The notes below the pieces were generated by a model. The model was not told the DNA's origin, ran no database searches, and was given only the letters and a program-made list of their open reading frames with translations. The position numbers were made by a program, and so were the translations under genes. DNA of 64,000 nt. Source: Thunnus maccoyii. Lineage: Eukaryota > Chordata > Actinopteri > Scombriformes > Scombridae. The stretch covers positions 17,966,042 through 18,030,041 of the forward strand of contig NC_056543.1 in assembly GCF_910596095.1 (NCBI RefSeq). Reading direction: 5' to 3'. Positions 22,848 through 64,000 of this stretch are shown in pieces; position 1 is the first letter of the stretch; each line of letters begins with the position of its first letter.

Positions 22848-25800
22848 ATGGCGATGGAGAGTTTAAAACAGTTCCTGATCGTCCTGTCTGCTGCCGCCGC
22901 CGTCGGGTTTGTCGCCATAATATTCGTGCTGAGATGGGTCCTCCACTATAAAGAAGGTTTAGCCTGGGATGGAGGACTGGCCGAGTTCAACTGGCATCCG
23001 GTGTTGATAGTCACTGGGTTTATTTTCCTGCAGGGCATAGGTGAGAGGAGTTTTTGGGTTTTTCTTGTGAAATATGGTGTTCAGACGGCAGGCTGTCTGG
23101 GAGTATGTTTGGAAGGAATGTAAACAACTAAAGGAAAACATTGCTCAAGGCCCATTCACACAAGGCGTTCAAGGATCTTGAGGTGGGAGGTTACTGCTGA
23201 GAAGTGTGCGTAAGAGACACAGTCACCGAAACTGGGAACTAAAATATCAAGTTTCCACTTGTGTATTGTACATCTGTGACAAAATATAACCAGGTGTTAT
23301 GCAGTGTTTTGAAACTTCTTCATTGTATAACTGTTATGAAAAGTGAGTTTGAGTTGGTTATGAGTTGGTCTGATATGGCTTGCACACACAGGCTACCTAA
23401 GCAAATTTCTTTCAGTAACTTAACTCATGACATATAGGTCTCTCATAGTTTCACGACTTCATAGTATTTTTTTTTATCATGACAATAGCAGTGCATTTAT
23501 TTAAATTGAGTTTTAATATCCACCACATCTATCATAGCCTATCAAACTTAAAGATCCCCTCCAGACATGTTTTAAGATGTCTACAAAAGACTCGACTTTA
23601 AATGATAATATATGTCAGATATGGTTTTTCCACAAAAAAAAAGTTCAATTATCTTGCTTAAGTCTTTAAAAATGACATCTCAAAAGTTTAACTGCTGGAA
23701 ACAAGATGTCTCCTACTTCACGGAAAAGTCCATCATCAGTGTTTATGTGCTGGAGACTTCAGCTTTCCACATCACACTTGTGCATACCAGACCAGGAATG
23801 GCTTCGACCTAGTTGTGATGTCACAAATCATAGGTCATAGCTCATAGGCGGATGAATGTGAAAACAGCCTTTTAGTGTCAAACTCTGCACATACATCATT
23901 CTGCACAGTGAAGCTCAAACATCCAACTGAAAAAAACAAGAGGAAAAACACATTTTTGAGTGGAGAAGGACTTTAAATATGTGCATGTCATGCATAAAAG
24001 TAATATAATGGCAGATGAACCAACTTTCAAAGGAGGAAATGAGTTTGTTTTGCCAATTGTGTATCATGGTTACATCAAGAATTGGTTGAATGACTGAGTG
24101 AATTATCCTCTCTCTCTCTCTCTCTCAGCCATCATTGTCTACAGACTCCCATGGACCTGGCAGTGCAGCAAACTAATGATGAAGTTCATCCACGCAGGCC
24201 TGAACTTACTGGCGTTCATTTTTGCTGTTATATCTATGGTGGCGGTTTTTGACTTCCACAATACTGCCAAAATCCCCAACATGTACAGCCTGCACAGCTG
24301 GCTGGGCCTGACGGCTGTGATACTGTACTGTCTGCAGGTAAATCAACTCTATTTTTCCAACTTTTTTTATAGTAATGACTAATAAATACAGACTTATTTG
24401 AGATCCTGTACTGATGATGCTACTGGTAATAAATAGTGTGACTTTAAAGCAGTGGTGAAGAAGTATTCAGATCCTTTACTTTAGTAAAGGTTCCAATACA
24501 GTAATGTAAAAACACTCATTTACAAGTAAAAGTCCTGCATGAAAAATCCTACTTGACAAAAGTACATAAGTATTAGAAGTAAAATGTAGTTAAAGTATTG
24601 CAGTAAAAGTAGTGGTTTGGTCCCTCTGACTGATATATTATTATGTATGATGTCATTAGATTATTAATAGTGAAGCATTGGGCCCGTCCAAAGGGTCACC
24701 AGATAAATCTGAGGGGTCATTAGATGATTAATGGCAGAGGAAAGAAGAAAAAACAAAGTTCTGATACACAAATCTGTTTTCAGTTTTTGGACTTTTTCTC
24801 TAATCTTTGATTTGTGGTGAAATATTGGATCATTTGAACATTTATTGAAAGGAAACCATGTGAGAAGTTCAGAGGGAAAAATCACCATTTGGTGGAGCTG
24901 TTAACAACTCATAGACATCTAGATATCTGTTGTATTTTAAAAGCTTGTTATATTATCCATTGTGTCAAATCTTTATCTGAAAAGTAACTAAAGTTGTCAA
25001 CTAAATGTAGTGGAGTAGAAAGTACAATATTTCCCTCTGAAATGTAGTGGAGTGGAAGTGTAAAGTAGCTTCAAATGGAAATACTCAAGTAAAGTACAAG
25101 TACTTCAAAATTGTACTTAAGTACACTACTTGAGTAAATGTACTTTACTTGGTTTCTTTCCACCACTGATTTAAGGTCTCATACAGTGTTTTGACATTGT
25201 GCACCATTAGCTTTATTGTTACAGTGTGTTCAAACCACTACTTTTCCCACCTTGTGTCTTTTATGGAGTTATATACTGGTGCAACACAATAGATATAGAG
25301 AAGGACGGTATGTTTACTGTAACTCACAGAGATTCTCTTAGATTAGAGAACTCCAGAAAACAAGAACTTCTTTCTCTACTGGTTTTTTCTAAAATGTTTA
25401 GTCATTGTGAACAACAGTCTCGATTGGTACTTTATCTGACAAGTGAATGTTTTTTTTTTGCTCCTTCAACGAGCAGCTTGTTTTAGGAGTTGGCATGTAC
25501 TTGATACCGATTACACCTGTATCCTGGAGAGCAGCGTTTATGCCCATCCATGTCTACAGCGGTCTTTTACTCTTTGGCAGTGTTATAGCTGTGGCACTCA
25601 TGGGCATCACAGAGAAACTCATTTTTGGCTTGTAAGTATTAAAAAAAAAAAGAAATGAAGACTTAGAACAGTTTATAGAAATGTACAAACTGCACATAAA
25701 ATGTGAATCTGTTATTTAACAGTAAGTATAACTTTCTTTTTTGTGCTTAATCACTAAGGAACAATCCAAAGTATAAGGACTCTCCACCTGAGGCAATTTT

Positions 25801-26038
25801 TGTAAACGTTCTGGGAGTCCTCTTAGTGGTTTTCGGAGCTCTGATCCTCTGGATTGCCACTCGAACATCTTGGAAACGCCCCAGTGACCAGATCCTGCAT
25901 ACTTTGCATACCAATGGGGGAAGTGAGGACAACACCAAAGTGGGTCCAGCCCTGTCTCAACTGTCTGATGAAGCTGATGCTGAGGCCTGCGGGGATGTTA
26001 GGAGGAGGAATAACAAGTCTGATGATCAGGGTAACTGA
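22848..26038 (+). CDS. cybrd1: cybrd1, duodenal cytochrome b / ferric-chelate reductase (4 exons)
   Basis: CYBRD1 (DCYTB) is a cytochrome b561-family, six-helix plasma-membrane protein that passes electrons from cytosolic ascorbate through two hemes to extracellular Fe3+ or Cu2+, feeding iron uptake. Exons: 22848-23040, 24129-24337, 25477-25631, 25759-26038 give 278 aa (human 286), with TGA at 26036-26038. The four heme-ligand histidines fall at the same numbers as in human: H50 (FNWHP), H86 (KFIHAG), H120 (YSLHSW) and H159 (MPIHVYSG). YRLPWTW and MGITEKLIF are family signatures. The C-terminal tail is polar and poorly conserved. The start is the first ATG in frame (MAMESLK), equal to the human start MAMEG. 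Exon 2 uses a (CT)n tract as its acceptor pyrimidine tract. Confidence 0.97.
23548..23976. mobile_element. TTAA-flanked MITE, family B copy 1
   Basis: It is bounded by TTAA on both sides (23548-23551 and 23973-23976), with imperfect inverted ends AAAGATCCCCTCCA / AAAGTCCTTCTCCA. TTAA duplication is characteristic of piggyBac-type transposons. The body has no coding capacity. It shares long stretches with 28098-28605, for example CTGGA(A/C)ACAAGATGTCTCC and GATGAATGTGAAAACAGCCTT. It lies in cybrd1 intron 1. Confidence 0.75.
24107..24127 (+). repeat. cybrd1: (CT)n tract forming the cybrd1 exon 2 acceptor
   Basis: A pure CT run directly precedes the AG at 24127-24128 and serves as the polypyrimidine tract. 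Confidence 0.85.
24450..25168. mobile_element. hAT-type non-autonomous element (AAGTACATTTACTCAAGTA family)
   Basis: It begins CAGTGGTGAAGAAGTATTC and ends, reverse-complemented, CAGTGGTGGAAAGAAACC, followed by AAGTACATTTACTCAAGTA. The flanks CTTTAAAG (24442-24449) and ATTTAAGG (25169-25176) match at 6 of 8 positions, as expected for an old 8-bp hAT target duplication. This family is very common in percomorph fish. It fills most of cybrd1 intron 2. Confidence 0.85.
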
Positions 26039-26499
26039 GTGCAAAATAACTGTGTAAGTGTCGAATGTATGTGTGACCACACTGGTCAGAGAAAGTTTAA
26101 AGAAAGAAATGTAATCATGCTGATCTTTCCATACAAAACTTTCTGCACCTTAACATTTTTTTTATATGTTTGCATTTTTGAGCTTGGTTTTGTTTCCTGC
26201 AACATCTATTGTTGTAAGCAAGTATAAATAATGGTTGGCTACTCTAACAGGATTGTGATGATGATGTGGGAATTTACTTTATTGACATACACTGTACAAA
26301 TAATCCTGACTTTTTATATATAGTCCTGCTATGCTGATATCTGGGTTTTTTTACGTTTTACATAAATGTCTTTTGAATATTTAGAGAAATATTAATGCTC
26401 TATAATAATTATTGACTGCAGAGAAGGAAAATATTAATACAATAGGACACAGTCAATGTTATGTGCACTAATTTGTGATTGTTATAGAGTTACTGCATT

Positions 26500-26580
26500 A
26501 AGACTCTGTACCTGATGAAGAGCCAATTTGGGCTCGAAATGTTGTACTCTTTCTAGATGTAATAAAGACGATTATTTTAA
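26500..26580 (+). repeat. cybrd1: LINE/SINE 3'-tail-like segment carrying the cybrd1 poly(A) signal
   Basis: CCTGATGAAGAGCCAATTTG is followed by GGCTCGAAATGTTGTACT and then AATAAA at 26561-26566. A GATGAAG stem-loop (GAGCC/GGCTC) followed by CGAAA-GTT is the conserved 3' tail of several vertebrate retroposons (L2-like LINEs and their SINEs). I see no other AATAAA in the roughly 520-base 3' UTR, so this element probably supplies the polyadenylation signal. Confidence 0.6.
26561..26566 (+). terminator. cybrd1: cybrd1 polyadenylation signal
   Basis: AATAAA, 523 bases after the cybrd1 stop, inside the retroposon-tail-like segment. Confidence 0.7.
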
Positions 26581-26617
26581 AGTGAGCATTGAGTTCTTGG
26601 GAAGTAGAGTGATTACA

Positions 26618-27151
26618 TTAATGGACAGGTTCACAATTTTTTAAGACTGTCTCAGAACAACAAGCAGGTGCCTGAGTGAACATTGAAAGAGGGTTTCCTT
26701 GCTGTAATCATTCCTCCTGTTCATAGTGGCCATTAGAAGATCTCTTCATAATGCACTTACAGTGTAAGTGATGGGGGCCAGAATCCACAAGCCCCCTTCT
26801 GTGCAAAAATATTTATAAGTTTATCTCAAGGTAATATAATGCTTTGTCCAAATTAGTCAAATTAAGCAGATATCTTTCAATATTAGTCTTTTTAGTGCCA
26901 GAGTCCTCAACTGCTAACTCAGACTGCTGAAGACTTATGAGCTTTAGATAAACTTAAGTACATATTTGCACAAAGTGACTGTGGATTCTGACCCCCATCA
27001 CTTATACTGAAAGCACATTTGTAGATGATCTTTTAACAGCCAGTATGAACAGGATGAATGATTACAGCAAGGAAAACCTCTTTCAGTGTTCATATAGGCA
27101 CCTGACTGTTGTTTTAAGACAGACTTGAAAAACTGTGAACCTGTCCTTTAA
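26618..27151. mobile_element. Palindromic TTAA-flanked MITE, family A copy 1
   Basis: TTAA (26618-26621) is followed by TGGACAGGTTCACAATTTTT. The right end, reverse-complemented, reads TTAAAGGACAGGTTCACAG. The two halves are inverted copies for over 150 bp (ACTGAAAGAGG, TAATCATTCCTCCTGTTCAT, CACTTACA.TGTAAGTGATGG), so it can fold into a long hairpin. The TTAA target suggests piggyBac-type mobilisation. A second copy is at 44691-45306. Confidence 0.85.
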
Positions 27152-28097
27152 CCATTAGGCTTCTGTTACAGTTCAATATTAATTACTGTCAAAGATGATG
27201 TTCTTAAAAATGAACCACTTAACTTAAGCACTTAATTTAAGCACTATATCCAAAGACTCGTCTTGAAATTAACGCTGCTGTTTAAATAATATTTCACCAA
27301 CTCAAACACTTGACGCTTGACCCCAGATGACAGCACAGACACGTCAAAGCCACATCGCTGTTTTGACTCCTCGCAGCACCCGTAGTTGGTTGAACGCTCG
27401 TTTGTTTTGGCTGAGTGTTGCTTACGGGCATTTGCTATCAGGTCGAAAACCTGCTTTAAGGTTTGTTAACTACTCACAATTGTCATGTTAATTGTAGTAT
27501 CACAACCTTGTGGCATTTAAAGTATTTGTCGGTGTTTCAGTAGGGATGAGAGTGCATGACAGTAAAAGGTAGTAAAAGGGTCCGGCTAACGGCTACCGTT
27601 GGGCTAACCAGTAACGCTAACCCAGCTAAGCCAAGTTACATCGCTAAATACAAGTTATAGGCTGAATTGTGCAAATCCCATATTTAGTGAGTGGGAAATA
27701 TTTTACCGCAGGCGTCACATTTCATTAACGTTCCGTGTGGTCTTTGTAAGGAGTTGTTGTATAATATGGATGGCTAAGTTAGCTATTTAGCCAGTCATAA
27801 CAAGGAGAACTAGCCGGGGCCGGGTTGATGCCGCAGTGTTTTCCAGTGAAACTATGGTGTAATAAGCGGAATAAAATATGTAATATGGAGCAGGTTTATA
27901 GTATGAATGCGTTTATAATAAGCCAATATAGATTGGAGGCATATATCTTAAACGGATAGATAACGCAGTGCTAAGCTAACCGGTGAGAACAGTAGGGTGG
28001 GGCTCTTTATTAGCTAGCTGACAATGACTGGTTAGAATGACTGCGGTTTAAGCTGAGTGACGTTTAATAGAGAAACTGCCTAATTTCTTTCCAAACA
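27152..28097. other. cybrd1-dync1i2 intergenic region with candidate dync1i2 promoter
   Basis: No coding exon is seen. From about 27300 the sequence becomes CpG-richer (GACGCTTGAC, CATCGCTG, CCTCGCAGC, GAACGCTCG), consistent with a promoter. Confidence 0.5.
27340..27460 (+). other. dync1i2: Candidate dync1i2 non-coding first exon
   Basis: The coding exon of dync1i2 begins ten bases after an acceptor (CAG at 28934-28936), so an upstream leader exon must exist. CTGCTTTAAG|GTTTGT at 27460/27461 is a plausible donor at the end of the CpG-rich stretch. The start position is arbitrary. Confidence 0.35.
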
Positions 28098-28605
28098 TTT
28101 GAAGATTCCCTCCAAACACATTTTAAGATGTATGTAAAATACTCTACGATATAGTTTTTCCACAAAAAAGATGAATTATCTTTGAAATCCTTGAAATAAC
28201 ACATTCTCTCTCATTAAACATCCAGAATCTAAAAATAAGCAAATATATGTAATCTCAAAAGTTTGAATGCTGGACACAAGATGTCTCCTACTTCACTGTG
28301 AAGTCCATCGTCGGTGTATGTACACTGGAGGCTTCATGTCTCTACATCACACTTGTGTAACGTGAATATTGATTGGACCAGGATTGGCTTCAAAAGTATT
28401 TGTGATGTCACAAATCATGCTTGGAGGTCCACCCCTTTAGCTCATATTTTCACTGAGCACAGAGAAACTTTCAGCAGATGAATGTGAAAACAGCCTTCTA
28501 GTTTCAAACTCTGCGCATATGTCATTCTGTACAATGAAGCTCAAATATTCCTCTGTGGGAACAAGAAGCAAAACACATTTTTGAGTGGAGGGGGACTCTA
28601 AGATA
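28098..28605. mobile_element. Family B MITE, copy 2 (older)
   Basis: It matches 23548-23976 in the same orientation over most of its length: CCCTCCAAACACATTTTAAG at the left, GGACACAAGATGTCTCCTAC, TTGTGATGTCACAAATCAT and CACATTTTTGAGTGGAG at the right. Its TTAA ends have mutated (TTGA and CTAA). It carries about 80 extra bases and lies upstream of the first dync1i2 coding exon. Confidence 0.75.
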
Positions 28606-28889
28606 TTCAACTCACGCAGCAGCAGGGATGACAGAAAACACTGTGACACACTAAGGTTATTACAATTGTGTGATCTGCTAAGTGGAGTAGCTTGCTGTCT
28701 CCAGTACAGTAAAAGGTGGTACTGAAGCTAAGAGCATCAGCTGTCAGGAGATACTAGGGTTTCTTTTTAAAGCACTGTTGCCTTTATTCATCAGTACACA
28801 GTATAGTCTGACAGGAAACATGTTGATACTTTCTTGGAAACTAGAGATTTATTTGTCCAAAAGTACATCATTTTCCAATGTACTCTTGA

Positions 28890-46738
<17,849 letters not shown>

Positions 46739-47610
46739 TCTAGTCGCTGTGGAACGTGATGCTTTAGGGACCAGTGGTGTGCTTGTTAATATCAGCCCCG
46801 TTCTGATGGAAGGAAAAGAGGAAGTTTGGATCAGAAAGCAGTATGGACATCTCTCTCTGCAAACACCTGGTTTCTCACACCTTCTTATTTGCCTTCTCAG
46901 TTAGCTGGACCATCACCAGTCTTCCTTGGAAAAACACAAGCGACAGGGCTATCAACTTCAGACACTAACATGAAGCCATATTCACAAACACAAAACAGTC
47001 CTTTCTTCAACCAGTTGCCTTAAAGTTTACTTTTAAACTTGATTGTAAAATCCTATCTGTCTTTATTTTGGGCATTTTATCATGAGCCTTAATTTTCAGT
47101 GAAGTTCTTCAAGCCAAATAGATGATCTACTCTACATATTTATCTTCAATCGATCAATAACTTTCAGAGCTGCGCCCTGTGTCCACACAAGTTGTAGTAA
47201 AGCAATCACATCTTTATACACCCAGGAATGTAAACATCTCATAACTGTAGCCCATGTTGCCAATCTCTGTTCCTTCAGACTTGATGTCCTAAATCTCCAC
47301 TTATTTGTAAAATACTAAAATGTCAAAAATCCAAATGTCTTTCTACTTCTGTATTGCTCTATAATGACCAGCTTCCACTCAATCGGTGCAGCTGGTTAGA
47401 TTTGAGATAGTTGGAATATCCTCTATGCCTAAGAAGATGATCGTTTATGCTGTAACTGCTCAATGATTTCCAGATCTGTAAATGTATGTTGATCTGAATA
47501 GAGATTGTTTGTTTCCTTAAGAATCTCAAAGCTTGGTGTCAAATTTGAGAATGTACTTTTCACACGTTAGAAACAAACAGTTTGAAATGGTTTATTTCAA
47601 TAAAATACAA
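46739..47610 (+). other. dync1i2: dync1i2 3' UTR
   Basis: Untranslated sequence after the TGA, ending at the AATAAA pair 47599-47604 and 47609-47614. No repeat or structure was recognised. Confidence 0.65.
47591..47604. terminator. Palindromic bidirectional polyadenylation signal
   Basis: TTTATTTCAATAAA contains AATAAA on the plus strand (47599-47604, for dync1i2) and AATAAA on the minus strand (47596-47591, for slc25a12). A second plus-strand AATAAA follows at 47609. The two genes converge here with stops at 46738 and 47977. Confidence 0.65.
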
Positions 47611-47976
47611 TAAATACATTTAAATTATTTCCCAAGACCCTGGTCATGATTTCAAAATAAACACTTTGAAAACATCTGTACATCCTCGTGTCTCTGAAAT
47701 ATAACTGACACATGCAAACCAAAGCTCTTGCTCACCGTAAAAACGCAGTAACAATCCTTTGTGATGCCATAATGTCCCTCTATAGAGAAGTACAATATGT
47801 ACAATTAAGTTGTGCAAGCTATGCAAAGGAAACGCAAAAAAGCCATACTCATGCAGCATTCAAAGTAAGACTACCACTCAAATGCATGTAATTGAAACAT
47901 GGTTCAATAAAGCCATTTGGAGGAAAGATAATGACTGGAGGAGCATGCAGCCCTCACAGTCATGACGAGTGACGGT

Positions 47977-62041
<14,065 letters not shown>

Positions 62042-64000
62042 GCAAGAGTGAGACGTGGGTCAGCGACAACAAGAGACAGAGGAAAAAACATGCAAGGCGC
62101 AATTGTAACCTCCACATCTCGTCTTCACTCCATCCTTGTTAAAGCAGAGGAAAGAGTCCATTTGGACTGCGAAGCTGAATAGGCTGTTTGACAGTCCCAC
62201 TCCTTTTACATTTTGAGGGTTTTCAGTCCATCTAGGACATTTTTTGTGAAACCACTGCTCTCAATTTCAGTCGCCTTTATGGAGACCCATTGCACAGAAA
62301 GAGCATAGCAGCAGCTCCTTTGTAAAACGCTGCATCTCTTGGTTTATAACATGCTGAATTCATTCCTCCTCTTGTCAGATGGAGATAGTTATTATGTGAT
62401 GTTCCTCAGAGCTTGCTTGCTGTCCTGCCCTGAGATGAGACCTTAAGAATACAAGCTGCTGGTGTCTATAATACTCTATAGGCTCCAGAAGCCAAGAATA
62501 GAGAATCATAGCTACTTGTAAATTCATTGACTACACATGCTTGAAAAAGAATAGCACCTAAGACCCACAATTTGCACTCAAACTTATACACACCCTGAGT
62601 CCCCCGTCTTAGTGACGGTAATTGTTTTAGGGCTATACAATCATCAAAGTTTTCATTCCTCATCCACGAAAACCACAACAAAATTACCCACATCAAGTCA
62701 GCATCTTTAAGCAAATAGAGTTGTTCTAATATTGTGTTATTTAAACCATGGGCGTAGATTTGGGTACGGACAGTAGGGACATGGGGTTACCAATATGAAG
62801 GTGTTGCTGGATTTTCCCTACGCATATATTTTTACCTATCTCAAACAATCTAGCCGATTTAAAGGATGAGTCTGTAGGATTTAGTGGCATCTAGCGGTGA
62901 GGCTGCAGATTGCAACCAACCGAATACCCCTCCGCTCCCCCTCCCCTTCCAAGCGTGTCGGAGAACCTACGGTGGCAGTGAAACTCGCGAAAAATTCAAA
63001 AGGCCCTCTCTCGAGCCAGTGTTTGGTTTGTCCGTTCTGGGCTACTGTAGAAACATGGCGGTGCAACATGGCGGCATCCGTGGAAAAGGACCCGCTCCTT
63101 ACGTAAATATAAAGGGCCCATTCTAAGCTAACGAAAACACAACGATTCTCATTTTCAGGTGATTTATACACAAATTAAAACATACTTATGAATGTTATAT
63201 TCCATTTCTGCCATAATGATAACAGTAAGATCTCTCAGAGTTGCCAGCTTTGTGTATTTTCTGCATAAAAGGTGCACTATTATGATAAAAAAATAAAAGA
63301 GCAGGATATGGGAGATACTCAACCTGATGATCTGGCAACCCTCAACTTCAAGCTGTACGCATTGTTGACTGGCAGCAGCCCGGCAGCAGCAGCAGTAGTG
63401 GAGTCGGTGAGGCTGAAGATCTGAAGCGGTTAGTATTTATAGTTTAAACGTCATACGGTCACAGAATTGAAAACGACTTCACTGGACAAAACTAAGATCA
63501 TTTGATGTTATATTTAACTTCAGGCGTTAGGTTTTGTTAGCTAATTTGTGACTGTTGCTCAGACATGCTGTTTAATTAAACAACTTTATGGTGAAAAGTC
63601 CTCCAAACATTTGGTGTTTTTTAGAGAAGAACCAAAGTGTCAGTAACTGTTGAGCTTAGTTAATAAGAATGTTCTGTAATCAATCCAAACATTAATCTTT
63701 TAAATTAAAGAGAAATAATTAGTGTTTAATGCCATCTCTCCCCTTTTCCATGAGTGGATCAAGAGCAGAGTTATTATTGCATATGTGTCATTAAGAAATG
63801 AACATTATTCATAAAGTTGGACAAGCTGTGGCTAAATTAGCCACAGCTAACATGCTGTGGACATAAGCTTGTCCGTCAGCCATCATATTATTATGTAAAT
63901 CCTGTCAGCAGCAGCCTGAGCAGCACTGAGACACACAGACAGATGAGCTGCAGCCTCTCAGGTGAGCTCTGATGTCATAGTGAAAGATCTAGCCAAAAGT
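62042..64000 (-). other. slc25a12: slc25a12 intron 4 (partial), to the window edge
   Basis: No earlier slc25a12 exon (encoding, for example, the FQLFDKSGNGEVTF part) is found up to 64000, so exons 1-4 must lie beyond it. Apart from the repeat at 62855-63230 nothing is identified. Confidence 0.65.
62855..63230. mobile_element. CpG-containing percomorph repeat (GTAGGATTTAGTGGCATCTAGC family)
   Basis: TTTAAAGGATGAGTCTGTAG is followed by GATTTAGTGGCATCTAGCGG, GCTACTGTAGAAACATGGCGG and CATACTTATGAATGTTATATT. The landmarks and order belong to a very common non-autonomous element of spiny-rayed fish (from memory). The expected mirrored right terminus is missing, so the copy is truncated at about 63230. 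Short open frames here are not genes. Confidence 0.75.

Noticed and set aside
62881..63171. 96-codon open frame on the minus strand
   Set aside because: It lies entirely inside a dispersed percomorph repeat.
63910..63990. Possible small exon (ATGAGCTGCAGCCTCTCAG|GTGAGC)
   Set aside because: A good-looking donor but no recognisable protein and no partner exon within the window.

Overview
The window is nuclear DNA from a teleost fish, probably a percomorph. It holds intron-rich vertebrate genes with GT-AG splice sites, compact introns, (CA)n/(TG)n microsatellites and many short non-autonomous DNA transposons of kinds common in spiny-rayed fish. No bacterial, phage or CRISPR features are present.

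Six protein genes can be read exon by exon. Their order and strand match human 2q31.1 (TLK1-, METTL8-, DCAF17+, CYBRD1+, DYNC1I2+, SLC25A12-). From left to right: the 5' end of tlk1 (minus, about 0.2-4.6 kb, running off the left edge); complete mettl8 (minus, 6.1-12.1 kb plus an upstream non-coding exon); dcaf17 (plus, 13.7-20.9 kb), head-to-head with mettl8 over a shared promoter region; cybrd1 (plus, 22.8-26.0 kb); dync1i2 (plus, 28.9-46.7 kb); and slc25a12 (minus, 62.0-48.0 kb), which converges on dync1i2 and loses its first exons beyond the right edge. I found the reading frame to be continuous across every junction of the four complete genes and across the 14 slc25a12 exons. Predicted lengths are METTL8 383 aa, DCAF17 508 aa, CYBRD1 278 aa and DYNC1I2 607 aa, or 627 aa with an in-frame cassette exon that I located.

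The genes are functionally unrelated housekeeping or metabolic genes: chromatin kinase, mitochondrial tRNA m3C methyltransferase, CUL4-DDB1 substrate receptor, ascorbate-dependent ferric reductase, dynein intermediate chain and mitochondrial aspartate/glutamate carrier. Conserved synteny, not an operon, holds them together. In vertebrates the next genes to the right lead to DLX1/DLX2. The block is the ohnologue of DYNC1I1-SLC25A13-DLX5/6, so long introns of dync1i2 and slc25a12 are plausible hosts of DLX enhancers (inference).

Between exons the sequence is largely transposon fossils: two TTAA-flanked families (piggyBac-like MITEs, two copies each), several hAT-type elements (one with a perfect 8-bp target duplication, one with a decayed BED zinc finger), an L1-like ORF2 remnant, a mariner-like short element and several further recurrent fish repeats. 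I see no novel multigene system. The most informative points are unusual splice sites (two GC-AG introns, microsatellites abutting splice sites), the dync1i2 cassette exon, the tlk1 first exon, the shared mettl8/dcaf17 promoter, and a palindromic two-way polyadenylation signal between dync1i2 and slc25a12.
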